Origin: Oscillospiraceae bacterium
GTDB lineage: Bacteria > Bacillota > Clostridia > Oscillospirales > Acutalibacteraceae
Assembly (NCBI GenBank): GCA_015066225.1
Contig: SVOT01000001.1
Location: forward strand, 372,001 to 436,000
Reading direction: 5' to 3'
Length of the DNA stretch: 64,000 nt
In this document: piece after piece, positions 1 through 9,103 of the stretch
Layout: each line of letters starts with the position of its first letter
Position numbering within the stretch: the first letter of the stretch is position 1
The notes under the pieces: model-generated
Database searches by the model: none
What the model was told of the DNA's origin: nothing
What the model saw: only the letters and a program-made list of their open reading frames with translations
Translations under genes and position numbers: made by a program

Positions 1-318
1 TTTCTTGTCATCCACAGGCTTTGATTCATCTGCTTTTTCATCGGTTGATTCTGCTTTTTCGGAATCAGCACCTTCAGCAGAGCCCTTCTTTCCCTTTTTT
101 GGAGATGCCTCGGATGAGCTTTCTTTTTTATCATTCTTTTTCTTTTTTGGCTTTTTCTCTTTCTTCGGTTTGGTGGAATCAAAAACCGTAATTTTTACAA
201 AAAGCCATTTTATTTTCACAATTGTCGCTTCACCGTAATCAATAATTACCCCGAGATTAATTGAGAAGATAACAACAAAGAAAAGGATGATACCAAGAAT
301 TGCATATAAAACGGTCAT
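1..318 (-). CDS. DUF2953 domain-like membrane protein, N-terminal part only
   Basis: The gene begins at the ATG at 318-316, 7 nt after an AGGAG ribosome-binding site, and runs off the left edge, so only about 106 residues are visible. The N-terminus is one hydrophobic segment (residues about 4-27) followed by a short beta-like stretch. From about residue 51 there is a very Lys/Glu/Ser-rich linker. This layout, and the position just downstream of scpB, fit the DUF2953 proteins that often lie between scpB and a GerW/YtfJ sporulation gene in Clostridia. The C-terminal domain that would settle this lies outside the window, and the function is unknown. It is probably cotranscribed with scpA and scpB. 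Confidence 0.6.
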   Translation of the reverse strand, partial: MTVLYAILGIILFFVVIFSINLGVIIDYGEATIVKIKWLFVKITVFDSTKPKKEKKPKKKKNDKKESSSEASPKKGKKGSAEGADSEKAESTDEKADESKPVDDKK

Positions 319-337
319 CACATCACTCCTTTGTCAT

Positions 338-955
338 TTAACTCCCCTGTATTGGATCAGAAGCGCCTTCGCTTTCATCCTCGCCCACACCGTCAAACAT
401 AGAAAGCTGACCGTTGTCAACGTCGGACATAAGAACCTCTCTGTCAGCAGTGGGAAGCTCGGGCAGCTCATCAAGTGAGCTCATTGAAAAGCATCTGAGG
501 AAATTAGCCGTTGTGCCGTAAAGCACAGGTCTGCCGGGAACGTCAAGCCTGCCCTTTTCTTCAACAAGCTCGCGCTGGCAAAGCGTGTTAACAACACCCG
601 AACAATCAACGCCCCTTATTTGCTCTATGTACGGTTTTGTAATAGGCTGGTTATAGGCAATAATCGCTAAAACCTCAAACGCCGCCTGTGAAAGCGGAGA
701 ATTACGTTTCAAATCAAGAATTGAGCGGATAGGCTCAACAAACTCTTTTTTACTGCACAGCTGATATTTAGTATCCATCCTTACAAGACACACGCCGCTG
801 TCATCTGAATCAAGCTTTTTCGTCAACTCGTCAAGTGTTGAAAGCATCGTATCGTCATCCAGACCCATAACAGCCGCTATTTTTGTATATTCGAGGGGCT
901 CTGCCGCCGCAAATAAAATTGCTTCAGCCATTGCTATCATTTTGTTTTTTTTCAA
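338..955 (-). CDS. scpB: Segregation and condensation protein ScpB
   Basis: This is the 205-residue ScpB subunit of the bacterial SMC-ScpA-ScpB condensin, which compacts and helps separate replicated chromosomes in the cytoplasm. The opening MAEAILFAAAEPL-like segment and the central VLAIIAYNQPITKPYIEQIR signature are typical of its paired winged-helix domains. Length is normal; an acidic tail of about 30 residues follows the second winged helix. It starts inside the end of scpA (4-nt overlap), which suggests translational coupling and a fixed subunit ratio. Identification is confident from conserved segments and context. Confidence 0.95.
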   Translation of the reverse strand: MKKNKMIAMAEAILFAAAEPLEYTKIAAVMGLDDDTMLSTLDELTKKLDSDDSGVCLVRMDTKYQLCSKKEFVEPIRSILDLKRNSPLSQAAFEVLAIIAYNQPITKPYIEQIRGVDCSGVVNTLCQRELVEEKGRLDVPGRPVLYGTTANFLRCFSMSSLDELPELPTADREVLMSDVDNGQLSMFDGVGEDESEGASDPIQGS

Positions 956-1671
956 GAATTTTCCATTCCTTCCAAAAGTTCTATCTGTACGTCGTCACCG
1001 TCACCGGAAACGTAAATTGTCTTATTTTTTGCAAGTTCAAGAACGGCAAGGAAAGCCGCAACAAGGTCTGAACGTGATTTTGCCTGCTTGTAAATATCAA
1101 ACAGCTTGCATTTTTTTCGTTTTTTGAGAGAAGTAACAATAGAATCGATTTTTGAACCAACCGAAACTATTTTCTTTGTTACAATCGCTTTAAAAGAGTC
1201 AATAGGCGGCGGCAAACGTCGCATTTTTTTACCCGCCGCAACAGAATAAGCGCTGAGAAGCTCCGATGGCTCGTGAAGACGTTTATATGAGTTGTCGGGA
1301 GTCACGCTTTCGGGTAAATCACGCACCATATAATCGAAGCCGTTAGTCATTTGAGAGAGCTTACCTGCAAGGATTTTACAGTCTCTGTATTCGAGCAATT
1401 CATCTCTTAATTCATTTTTCAGCTCCTCCGCCTCATCATAAACAGGGAGCAGAGAAACTGTTTTTATATACACCAACCGAGCCGCCATTTCAAGAAATTC
1501 GCTGGCAACCTCCATATTTTCTTCCTGCATTTCACGAACATAGGAGGTATATTGCTCCACAAGCTCAAGAATGGGAATATCATAAATATCAAGTTTATGC
1601 TTTGTTATGAGGTGCAAGAGCAGGTCCATCGGACCCTCGAACACGTCAAGCTTATAAGAAATCTTTTCCAT
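952..1671 (-). CDS. scpA: Segregation and condensation protein ScpA (kleisin)
   Basis: This is the kleisin subunit that bridges SMC heads in the bacterial condensin. The N-terminus YKLDVFEGPMDLLLHLI is the family signature, and the C-terminal winged helix (KKCKLFDIYKQAKSRSDLVAAFLAVLEL) binds SMC. I chose the ATG at 1671 (about 239 residues). A TTG three codons upstream at 1680 is also in frame, and neither has a strong ribosome-binding site. The gene lies 4 to 13 nt after the site-2 protease and overlaps scpB by 4 nt, so protease, scpA, scpB and the DUF2953 gene look like one transcript. Confidence 0.94.
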   Translation of the reverse strand: MEKISYKLDVFEGPMDLLLHLITKHKLDIYDIPILELVEQYTSYVREMQEENMEVASEFLEMAARLVYIKTVSLLPVYDEAEELKNELRDELLEYRDCKILAGKLSQMTNGFDYMVRDLPESVTPDNSYKRLHEPSELLSAYSVAAGKKMRRLPPPIDSFKAIVTKKIVSVGSKIDSIVTSLKKRKKCKLFDIYKQAKSRSDLVAAFLAVLELAKNKTIYVSGDGDDVQIELLEGMENS

Positions 1672-1684
1672 ATCAAACAATCAC

Positions 1685-2362
1685 TTAAAAGGGCAATGAA
1701 GTTATGCTGTCAAAAAACACAAGTATATAACCTGAAATCCTTGAAAGAGGTGTTGTGAGCACACCTGTAAACAGCAAAACAAACAAGCCTATCATAATAT
1801 ATCTTTCGTATTTCATAAGTCCATAGTAATACTTCGCAGGTAACAACGCAGTTAAAAGCCTTGAACCGTCAAGGGGCGGTATAGGAATAAGATTAAACAC
1901 TGCAAGGTTAACATTAATTACAGTTGCAAAGTAAAAGAATTTTGACAGATTAACAAACAACAAATTTGATGTTGAAACTGCCAACGCAATCAAGGCATTG
2001 CTGAAGAACATAAATATGAAGCCCTGCAAAAGATTACACAGCGGACCCGCAATGGCAACAATTGCCATATCTCTTTTCGGATTTTTGAAGTGACGCATAC
2101 GCACTTCAACAGGCTTCGCATAACCAAAGCCGAAAAGAAAAATCATCACCGCACCGATTGGGTCAATATGAGCCAACGGGTTAACCGTCAGACGACCTCT
2201 GTTGCGAGGGGTGTTATCACCAAGCTTTACCGCAACAAAAGCGTGTGCAAATTCGTGGAGTGGTGTTGCACAGAACACAACGAAGCTTGTAGCGGCAAGC
2301 AGCAAAAACAACTCGATAAACTCAACATCGCCTCTCAGGAAACCGATTAATTCACTTAACAA
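1685..2362 (-). CDS. Site-2 protease family (M50) membrane metalloprotease
   Basis: This is a 225-residue multi-pass membrane protein with the zinc-protease motif HEFAH at residues 36-40 and a second metal-ligand region NLIPIPPLDGSRLL near residue 160. These are the two hallmarks of the short, PDZ-less rhomboid-sized S2P group seen next to scpA in many Firmicutes. Such enzymes cleave transmembrane substrates; the substrate here is unknown. The predicted start is a TTG with only a weak ribosome-binding site, so the N-terminus is uncertain by a few residues. A good sigma-A promoter lies just upstream (2390-2418), making this the first gene of the scpA-scpB operon. Confidence 0.88.
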   Translation of the reverse strand: MLSELIGFLRGDVEFIELFLLLAATSFVVFCATPLHEFAHAFVAVKLGDNTPRNRGRLTVNPLAHIDPIGAVMIFLFGFGYAKPVEVRMRHFKNPKRDMAIVAIAGPLCNLLQGFIFMFFSNALIALAVSTSNLLFVNLSKFFYFATVINVNLAVFNLIPIPPLDGSRLLTALLPAKYYYGLMKYERYIMIGLFVLLFTGVLTTPLSRISGYILVFFDSITSLPF

Positions 2363-2389
2363 TTACAAAACCTGCTTTCGTATCAATAG

Positions 2390-2418
2390 ATTTTACTATA
2401 AACCCACTAAAAGGTCAA
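2390..2418 (-). promoter_or_regulatory. Sigma-A promoter for the protease-scpA-scpB operon
   Basis: On the minus strand TTGACC (2418-2413) and TAAAAT (2395-2390) are separated by exactly 17 nt, about 28 nt ahead of the protease start codon. Five of six bases match each sigma-A consensus box. It lies between the prmC stop and the protease gene. Confidence 0.7.
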
Positions 2419-2421
2419 CAT

Positions 2422-3267
2422 TTATCTGTTAACGCAAACAACACGTTCAATACCGGAAGCATCCTTGATTATTCTGCACTTTTCAGCCTTGCCGACAAAA
2501 AGATTCAGAATATCCCCTGCCTGGTCTTCACCGCACTCCATAGCGATGCAACCGTCCTTGTTTATATAAGGGAACCAGTTTTCTGCCAGCGAGCGGTAAA
2601 ACTCAAGACCGTCTTTGCCACCGTCAAGAGCCAGCCTTGGCTCAAAGGCAATTTCCGCCTGAAGGGAGTCAATATCATCTGAACGTATGTATGGCGGATT
2701 TGAAAGTATCATATCCGGTCTTGGCAAGGAAAGAAAACCAACGCTGTCAAGAACGTCTGCCTTAACTATTTTAACATTATCTGCACATAAAAGCTCTTTA
2801 TTCTTTCGGGTGTACTCAAGAGCCTTATCGGAAATATCAACGCAATAAACCTGAGCTAACGGAAAAAGCTTTGCAACACTCAAGCCCACACAACCGCTAC
2901 CGCAACACAAATCAACAATCACATTGCAGGGCTTGTTGCACATTCTGTCAACAGCGAAATCAACAAGAAGCTCCGTTTCGGGTCTCGGAATCAGAACACC
3001 CTCACCGACCTTAAAGGAAAATCTGTGGAAATCCCACATACCAAGAATATATTGCAATGGCTCGTGATTACACCGTCTTGCCACACATTCCTCGAAAAAG
3101 CAGAGCTTACCCAACTCAACTTCATTCCCGGAATTCAGAAGCAGCTGTGTTTTATTGAGCCCGAAGCAATGCTCCACAAGCTGTTGTGCATCAAACTCGG
3201 GGCTGTCACACCCCGCATTTGATAAAGCCTTCACGGCTTCCCTATATACTGAATAAAGCTTCTTCAA
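2422..3267 (-). CDS. prmC: Peptide chain release factor N5-glutamine methyltransferase
   Basis: This 281-residue enzyme methylates the Gln of the GGQ motif in release factors RF1 and RF2 using S-adenosylmethionine. The SAM-binding loop VDLCCGSG is at residues 118-125 and the catalytic NPPY motif at 190-193. The N-terminal helical substrate domain (residues 1-80) is present. It overlaps the DUF1385 gene by 4 nt. In many Clostridia DUF1385, prmC and prfA are contiguous, but here prfA is 33 kb away at 36080, so the usual cluster has been split. Confidence 0.95.
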   Translation of the reverse strand: MKKLYSVYREAVKALSNAGCDSPEFDAQQLVEHCFGLNKTQLLLNSGNEVELGKLCFFEECVARRCNHEPLQYILGMWDFHRFSFKVGEGVLIPRPETELLVDFAVDRMCNKPCNVIVDLCCGSGCVGLSVAKLFPLAQVYCVDISDKALEYTRKNKELLCADNVKIVKADVLDSVGFLSLPRPDMILSNPPYIRSDDIDSLQAEIAFEPRLALDGGKDGLEFYRSLAENWFPYINKDGCIAMECGEDQAGDILNLFVGKAEKCRIIKDASGIERVVCVNR

Positions 3268-4250
3268 TTCTCAGTTTCCTCCGGTTTGTCAACAACTGCT
3301 TTAATTGCTTCGATACCGACTTCAATTATATCATCAGTAGGCTCACAGGTAGTGATTTTCTGCATCCAGAGACCGGGAGCAGAAAAAATTCTTACCAGCA
3401 TATTATCGTGCTTGCCTGCATAACGGATAAATTCGTAGCCTATACCAACAGTAACGGGCACTATAAGAAGCTTTATTACCATCCATACGGCACGATTGTC
3501 ATCAATTTCGGGAAAAGATACCACAAGAACCGATGAAATAAGAATGCTGATTATAAGTATAACAAAAATAAAGCTTGTTCCGCATCTGGGATGAAAGCGT
3601 TTTTGCTTTCTGACATTTTCAACCGTGAGCTCAAGACCCTTTTCATAGCAGAAAATTGATTTATGCTCTGCACCGTGATACATAAACACTCGTTTAATAT
3701 CAGGAATTTTGGATACGAGCCATATATACAGAACGAAAATCGCCATTCTCATAACGCCCTCAAAAAGCGGATGAAGATTGCTGAGGGCATCTTTGCACAC
3801 ATACTTATCAAAAGCATCAACAAGTATAGCAGGCAAATACATAAAAAGAAGGAACGATAACGCAAGGCCGAGAACCATAGAAATTCCGCTGATAACAGCC
3901 ATCATTTTGGGACCAAAGTGTTCACTGAGCCATTTATCAAGCTTCGACATTTTTTCGGGGTCGGCATCCTCGTCGTCTATACCCGCCTTTTCTGCCGATT
4001 TTTCCATACATTTGAAACCAAAAAGAAGTGATTCAACCATATTGAAAACACCCCGTATAATCGGGAAGCCTGCAGGCTTGAATTTATCTCTGACGTGCTT
4101 TACCTCAAGCATCTCGGTTTCAATGGTTTTGTCAGGCAAGCGCACAGACATTGCCGCACCCTTCGGCCCCTGCATCATTATGCCTTCAATAAGCGCCTGA
4201 CCGCCTACTGAAATTTTGGGACAACATTTATTTTTATCTTCATTGCTCAT
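3264..4250 (-). CDS. DUF1385 integral membrane protein (YqhQ-like)
   Basis: This 328-residue protein carries the family opening VGGQALIEGIMMQGP and a central conserved YHGAEHKSIFCYE stretch followed by RFHPRCGTSFIF. Four or five transmembrane segments can be seen (about 115-145, 165-185, 225-247, 257-277). DUF1385 proteins are widespread in Firmicutes, and their biochemical role is not established. The start overlaps the end of the histidine kinase gene by 11 nt, and prmC follows with a 4-nt overlap. The gene is thus embedded in the signalling operon while keeping its usual prmC neighbour. Confidence 0.9.
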   Translation of the reverse strand: MSNEDKNKCCPKISVGGQALIEGIMMQGPKGAAMSVRLPDKTIETEMLEVKHVRDKFKPAGFPIIRGVFNMVESLLFGFKCMEKSAEKAGIDDEDADPEKMSKLDKWLSEHFGPKMMAVISGISMVLGLALSFLLFMYLPAILVDAFDKYVCKDALSNLHPLFEGVMRMAIFVLYIWLVSKIPDIKRVFMYHGAEHKSIFCYEKGLELTVENVRKQKRFHPRCGTSFIFVILIISILISSVLVVSFPEIDDNRAVWMVIKLLIVPVTVGIGYEFIRYAGKHDNMLVRIFSAPGLWMQKITTCEPTDDIIEVGIEAIKAVVDKPEETEN

Positions 4251-5715
4251 TAGAGTCCACCATCATTTCGTTTGTAATAATTGCCGGGGCTTCTGCAACA
4301 GCTTCAACAGGTAAAGATATTGCAACTGTTGTTCCCACACCAAGCTCACTGTTTATTTCCAACACACCGTTGTGAAGCTTTATTATTTCATCAACAACAG
4401 CCAGACCGATACCTGAACCGCGGATTTCAAGATTTGCTTTATAGAATTTCTTTTTAATATTCGGTAAATCCTCTTCAGCAATACCGCAACCGGTGTCTGC
4501 AAAAAAAACGTTAAGGTTGCCGTTTTCAACTATTGCGGTAACATTAACCGTGCCACCCTGTTTGCTGTATTTAAAAGCATTATCAAGTATGTTAACAAAA
4601 ACCTGTTTGATCCTGTTCGGATCTGCCATCATGGGTGCAGGCACGTCGGGAACACTGTACTGAAGCTCAATGCCATCGCGCTTTGAACGCTCCTTGAAAA
4701 CAAATATAGCTTCATCAAGCTCAGCAAGAACATCAATTTTTTCAAGCTTCAAAGACATTCTGCCGCTTTGCATACGTGAGAAATCAAGAAGCTCTTCAAC
4801 CAATCGTGATAAACGCTCGGATTCATTGATAATAACCTCCGTTCCCCTTTTTGAAAGCTCTTTATCCTCACCGTCAAGCTCCTTGAGCATTTCAGCCCAG
4901 CCCTTAATAGCGGTCAAGGGAGTTCTCAATTCGTGAGAAACCGTGGAAATAAAGTCATTTTTTAATTTATCTGTTGCAGCAACCTCAGAAATCATTGTGT
5001 TAATAGATTCCGCAAGCTCGGTTATTTCGTCTTCGTCTATATCGTCAGAATCAATTCTTACGTCATAGTCCCCACCGGTGAAGCGCTTTGCTGCATCGTT
5101 AATCCTGCCGACGGGACGAACAATTGTCTGAACAAAGAAAAGCCCCGAAAGAGCAACGAAAAACAACGCCAACAGATACACAAAAAGAATAATAAACGTG
5201 AAGCCGACTATCTGACCGTCTATACCCCTGAGAGAGGTTATAAATCTCACAGCACCGCCGAAAGAATCACCGGAGGACGGCAAAGCCATCGAAACAATCA
5301 TTATATGCTCGCCGTTTGAGTTGAAGCCGGACCATTCACTGATGCCTGTGTTGGATTCAATGGCCTCGTGAACATCGTCCATTTCTTCGAGGGTTTCGCT
5401 GACGTTAAAGCCCGATGAAGAAATAGAAACCTTACCGTTGCGGTTAACTACCTGAACCTCCATCCTGCCTTTATCCGAAAAGCTGTCAACAAACTCCTTT
5501 GCCTTTTGCTCAAACACCTCATCGGTGCCGTTAACATAAGGCTTGAAGAATGTTGTTACACTTTCATTGGCATATCCGGAAAGATAATCGGCAGCATAAT
5601 CCCTGTAATAACCGACAACAAAGAAAATACTGACTGTTACCAGAACAAGCAAAACGAGAGCAGTAATCAACAGTGTATTTGTTGCCCAACGTTTTGTAAT
5701 ACCTTTGAGTTTCAC
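4240..5715 (-). CDS. Membrane sensor histidine kinase, HAMP-HisKA-HATPase
   Basis: The 491-residue kinase has a transmembrane helix at about 17-36, an extracytoplasmic sensor region of about 125 residues, a second helix at about 171-195, and HAMP at about 196-246. The dimerisation/phosphoacceptor segment STVSHELRTPLTAIKGW has His261. The ATPase domain has an N box (NILDNAFKYS) and G boxes (DTGCGIAEEDL, GSGIGLAVV). There is no PAS domain. It starts at a GTG after a strong GAGGAGG site, 36 nt after the regulator gene, so the two form a two-component pair. The stimulus is unknown. The preceding lipoprotein in the same operon is a candidate partner, which is inference only. Confidence 0.93.
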   Translation of the reverse strand: MKLKGITKRWATNTLLITALVLLVLVTVSIFFVVGYYRDYAADYLSGYANESVTTFFKPYVNGTDEVFEQKAKEFVDSFSDKGRMEVQVVNRNGKVSISSSGFNVSETLEEMDDVHEAIESNTGISEWSGFNSNGEHIMIVSMALPSSGDSFGGAVRFITSLRGIDGQIVGFTFIILFVYLLALFFVALSGLFFVQTIVRPVGRINDAAKRFTGGDYDVRIDSDDIDEDEITELAESINTMISEVAATDKLKNDFISTVSHELRTPLTAIKGWAEMLKELDGEDKELSKRGTEVIINESERLSRLVEELLDFSRMQSGRMSLKLEKIDVLAELDEAIFVFKERSKRDGIELQYSVPDVPAPMMADPNRIKQVFVNILDNAFKYSKQGGTVNVTAIVENGNLNVFFADTGCGIAEEDLPNIKKKFYKANLEIRGSGIGLAVVDEIIKLHNGVLEINSELGVGTTVAISLPVEAVAEAPAIITNEMMVDSNEQ

Positions 5716-5751
5716 GCTCCCGCCTCCTCACCTTTGATAAAATGCCGAAAA

Positions 5752-6453
5752 TCAAAGCCACTTGTAACCCATACCCCATACTGTAACCAGATGCTTGGGG
5801 ATCGAGGGCTCGTCTTCTATTTTCATTCTAAGACGTCTTATATTAACGTCAACAACCTTTTCGTCGCCGAAATAAGATTCGCCCCAGACTTGTTTTAAAA
5901 TATCATTTCTGCTCAATGCTTTACCTGCATTCGAAAAGAAGTATTCTACAATCTGAAATTCAACCTGAGTAAGCTCAATGAGCTTGCCATCCTTGTAAAG
6001 TGTGCGGTTGCGCAAATTAAGCTCAAAGGGTGCAAGAACAATTTTATCTGTTTTGGCAGGCTGAGCCTTACTTTGATTGTTCATTGCAACTCGTCTGTAA
6101 ACGCTGTCAACTCTCGCCATAAGCTCAGAGGGCGAGAAGGGTTTTGTAATATAGTCATCCGCACCCATAAGAAGGCCTGAAACCTTGTCCATCTCCTGGG
6201 TTTTTGCCGTAAGCATTATTATACCAACCGTGCTGCTGGCGTTACGGAGCCTTTTGCAAACCTCAAGACCGTCAACATTCGGCATCATAATATCAAGAAG
6301 AACAACGTCAAAAGCGCCGTTCATTTCACTGTATTTATCCAAAGCCTGCTGACCGTCACAGGTTTCTGTTACCTCATAACCCGCACGTTTAAGCGTTATG
6401 GCAATTATTTCGCGAATAGCTGATTCATCCTCAGCAATAAGTACCTTTTTCAT
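5752..6453 (-). CDS. OmpR/PhoB-type response regulator
   Basis: The receiver domain (KKVLIAEDES at the start, phosphoacceptor Asp in VVLLDIMMP at residue 54 of the 233-residue form, conserved Thr in MLTAK and Lys in TKPFSP) is followed by a C-terminal winged helix ending VTVWGMGYKWL. It is the cognate regulator of the downstream kinase. I chose the ATG at 6453 because family members begin at MKKVLIAEDE. An in-frame GTG at 6471 overlaps the lipoprotein stop codon (GTGA) and would add six residues. Target genes cannot be read from this window. Confidence 0.93.
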   Translation of the reverse strand: MKKVLIAEDESAIREIIAITLKRAGYEVTETCDGQQALDKYSEMNGAFDVVLLDIMMPNVDGLEVCKRLRNASSTVGIIMLTAKTQEMDKVSGLLMGADDYITKPFSPSELMARVDSVYRRVAMNNQSKAQPAKTDKIVLAPFELNLRNRTLYKDGKLIELTQVEFQIVEYFFSNAGKALSRNDILKQVWGESYFGDEKVVDVNIRRLRMKIEDEPSIPKHLVTVWGMGYKWL

Positions 6454-6467
6454 TTCAAGACTCACTT

Positions 6468-7814
6468 TCACTCAATTATTATAAATGAAGACATAACGCC
6501 TTCGTCTGTTAATCCAAAATCCTCACCATAGGAGGTTATATGATAATAATACGTTCCGGATTTATCGGAATAAAGCACTTTTCCGTAGGTTTCGCCGTCA
6601 TAATCAGCATTTGCATAAGAAATAGACAACAGCTCATCCTTTATAGCTTTTTCTTCTTCATCCCATATACAGAACACCATCGCCTGTTTAAAAGCATCGT
6701 ACTTGACGGTGATTTCGGTGTTTCTTGTTACCCTGTAAAAATACGGAGTAATGGGGTTGAATACCGTTGTTATGTTACCCTCGCTCTTATCACCCGTAAC
6801 ATTCAACCAATTCACCATATTGAAGGTGTAAGAAAGGTTTTCAACCTTAACGGTCAAGGATTTTTCATCGCCGTAAAGCTTTATGTTGACAGGAACCTCT
6901 ATTTTACCGTCACCGTCAATATCCCTGCAAAATACCTTTGAGTTTCTCAAGGTGTTCTTAGAGGGCTTTTTTATCCCTCTGACAGGCTTCAGCTTAACGC
7001 TATCCCAATAAAGCATCTCGGTAAACATTGAGCCGTCTGCATTAAGGCAATCTATAAATACCCTTGAATATTGGGTATCATTCTCTTTGATTTTATCTTC
7101 CTGAATTTTGAGAACTGATGAAACAGCACTGTCAATTCTTATTTCGGAATATTTCACAAATGCACCGTCTCCCGAAATGGAAAAGCAACGGAAATACGTT
7201 TTTTTAACATCTGCCGAGTCGTCAAGTGAAACAAGAACCAAGTCTTTTTCACCGTCATCATTGAAATCCACAAAGCTTTTGTAGTTGTAGTATTCGGTAC
7301 CAAGTGTTTTTATGGTGAAAACACCCTTCTCGCCGGGCACTACGTCATAAACGCTGACGATTTTTGACGTCTGGTTATCAAACAACGACCAACCGACAAA
7401 AACATCTACAACTCCATCGTTGTTTATATCTTCAAAAGAAACGTCGTAAATACCGCTGCCCGGGCCTTTAACGTCGGAAGAAATTACCCACGTATCATTA
7501 ACGCACTCGAGTAAAGCCATTCTGATAGAAGCATCCACACCCGAATCCGTATAGAAAACAAGAGCCTCTTCATTTTCATCGCCATTGATATCAATGATTA
7601 TGAATGACGTCTGATAATCACCGCTTACGGGAGTTCTCAACTGAATGTTCTTGCCTGACATCAGCTTTTGAAAAGCCTTTTGAACCTCACCGTTTTTGCC
7701 CGACTGAGTAGGCGGACTCATAAGACTTTCAACAGAAAAGAAATTAAGAGAGCAGCCCGAAAAAGCTAACACCATCACAAACACACAAATGCCTGCTATT
7801 ATTCTTTTTATCAT
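6468..7814 (-). CDS. Lipoprotein with FG-GAP/VCBS-like Asp-rich repeats
   Basis: The 448-residue protein has a lipoprotein signal ending LAFSGC (lipidated Cys21). Four Asp-rich loops of the calcium-binding FG-GAP type follow: DINGDENEE, DINNDGVVD, DFNDDGEKD and DIDGDGKIE. These suggest a propeller-like fold anchored outside the cell membrane. A C-terminal beta-rich part follows. It lies 32 nt after cdaR with its own AAAGGAGAG site and runs into the response regulator, so it is cotranscribed with c-di-AMP synthesis genes and a two-component system. The function is not recognised; a surface sensor or accessory role is only an inference from position. Confidence 0.75.
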   Translation of the reverse strand: MIKRIIAGICVFVMVLAFSGCSLNFFSVESLMSPPTQSGKNGEVQKAFQKLMSGKNIQLRTPVSGDYQTSFIIIDINGDENEEALVFYTDSGVDASIRMALLECVNDTWVISSDVKGPGSGIYDVSFEDINNDGVVDVFVGWSLFDNQTSKIVSVYDVVPGEKGVFTIKTLGTEYYNYKSFVDFNDDGEKDLVLVSLDDSADVKKTYFRCFSISGDGAFVKYSEIRIDSAVSSVLKIQEDKIKENDTQYSRVFIDCLNADGSMFTEMLYWDSVKLKPVRGIKKPSKNTLRNSKVFCRDIDGDGKIEVPVNIKLYGDEKSLTVKVENLSYTFNMVNWLNVTGDKSEGNITTVFNPITPYFYRVTRNTEITVKYDAFKQAMVFCIWDEEEKAIKDELLSISYANADYDGETYGKVLYSDKSGTYYYHITSYGEDFGLTDEGVMSSFIIIE

Positions 7815-7846
7815 AAGCCACTCTCCTTTCTTGAAAACTTCAATTC

Positions 7847-9103
7847 TTATAAGCTCACATCAACTGTATATGTGCCATATACCCAGCACTTATCACTTTT
7901 AACATTTACAACCGCGGGAATTGAAATTGACTGACCTTCTCTGATATTGACTTCGGAAAGATCAACCTCAACCGTCAACTCCTTTTCGGTTATTGATTCC
8001 AACGCCTTTGCATCCCCAACCACAACAACCGATTTGTTAAGCCCGGAAACCTTATAGTCATTTTTACCGGGATTATTCAGCTTGATTTTATTTTGGGGGA
8101 ACGAAATATACTCCTGCTTCAAGCCCGAAACATTAACGCTGACTGTGTAATAGTCTGTATCACTCTCTTGCGCAACCGCAACGTCGGAGCTGTTAAAGGT
8201 AAACACCCTGTTTGTGGGTGAAAGAGATTTAAAATCAATGGTACCCACAGAGAAATTTTCCGTTTTGTCATATTCATCAACCGAAATGTTAAACATATCG
8301 ACCTCGGGTGAAATGCTGTAATCCAACGGATTTACAACATAAAAATCAGGAGCATTTTTAAAGGTTACAATAGTTTCAAGCTCTTTGACCTTCAAAACGG
8401 GAATAGTCAGAACAACTGATTCGTGACTTACCGTTATATATTTAAAATTACTTTTACCTGCATCATCAAGTGCAACTATTTTTGCATCAGCCGATTTATT
8501 TGAGTTAAGTGCTGAGCTCAATTTAAGCTCGGCAACAACCTTTTCAATTCTGTTGACTTCTGTTGCAGGACCGCTGATAGTCACAAAAGAATGTGAAAGA
8601 TTAACGTCGCCGCTTGTGTAGCCCTCCTCCACCATTTCAAAGCCATCGGTTACAACCTTAGGCTCAATGACGAACTCAACAGTTTTAGCCGTATCAAAAT
8701 AAACATCAACCGTTCTCATTGAAAGAGACTCAATTGTGTAGTTTCGGTTACCCGACACCGATTCCGCTTTAAGCTGTAACGTTCTCTTGCCCGCAGAATC
8801 AACGTTATTTGTCTGAGCCGTTACAATAATGTCATCACTCGACAACGTGGCAGGTGAAATCATATATTTTTTGCCTTTGACAGTAACATCAACCGTAAAC
8901 TCGCTCTGACCGAAAACCTCAAGACCGAACTGAGAGGGAACACTGGTATCAATCATAACCTTAACGTCAGAAATAACCCTCGTGGTAGCGGGGCTTACGT
9001 TTATGACGACCATAAGCCAGATTGCAAGTGCAGACAGAAACGAAAAAATGAAAACGATTTTATTATTCTTGAAAAGTGTGTTGAGATTAATTTTCTGTTT
9101 CAT
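7847..9103 (-). CDS. cdaR: YbbR-domain protein CdaR, regulator of diadenylate cyclase
   Basis: A short cytoplasmic N-terminus and one transmembrane helix (about residues 13-33, IVFIFSFLSALAIWLMVVIN) precede an extracytoplasmic beta-rich region of about 380 residues with four YbbR-like repeats. Repeat openings such as VKVMIDTSVPSQFGLEV and TVDVTVKGKKYMI are visible. CdaR proteins bind and modulate the membrane cyclase CdaA. The start at 9103 follows GAGGG by 6 nt; an ATG four codons upstream is also open. It overlaps the end of cdaA by 17 nt. The usual next gene, glmM, is absent and replaced by a lipoprotein. Confidence 0.9.
   Translation of the reverse strand: MKQKINLNTLFKNNKIVFIFSFLSALAIWLMVVINVSPATTRVISDVKVMIDTSVPSQFGLEVFGQSEFTVDVTVKGKKYMISPATLSSDDIIVTAQTNNVDSAGKRTLQLKAESVSGNRNYTIESLSMRTVDVYFDTAKTVEFVIEPKVVTDGFEMVEEGYTSGDVNLSHSFVTISGPATEVNRIEKVVAELKLSSALNSNKSADAKIVALDDAGKSNFKYITVSHESVVLTIPVLKVKELETIVTFKNAPDFYVVNPLDYSISPEVDMFNISVDEYDKTENFSVGTIDFKSLSPTNRVFTFNSSDVAVAQESDTDYYTVSVNVSGLKQEYISFPQNKIKLNNPGKNDYKVSGLNKSVVVVGDAKALESITEKELTVEVDLSEVNIREGQSISIPAVVNVKSDKCWVYGTYTVDVSL

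Noticed and set aside
5..238. Open frame on the plus strand rich in Phe and Ser
   Set aside because: It is the complement of the Lys/Glu-rich linker of the DUF2953-like gene; no ribosome-binding site and biased composition.
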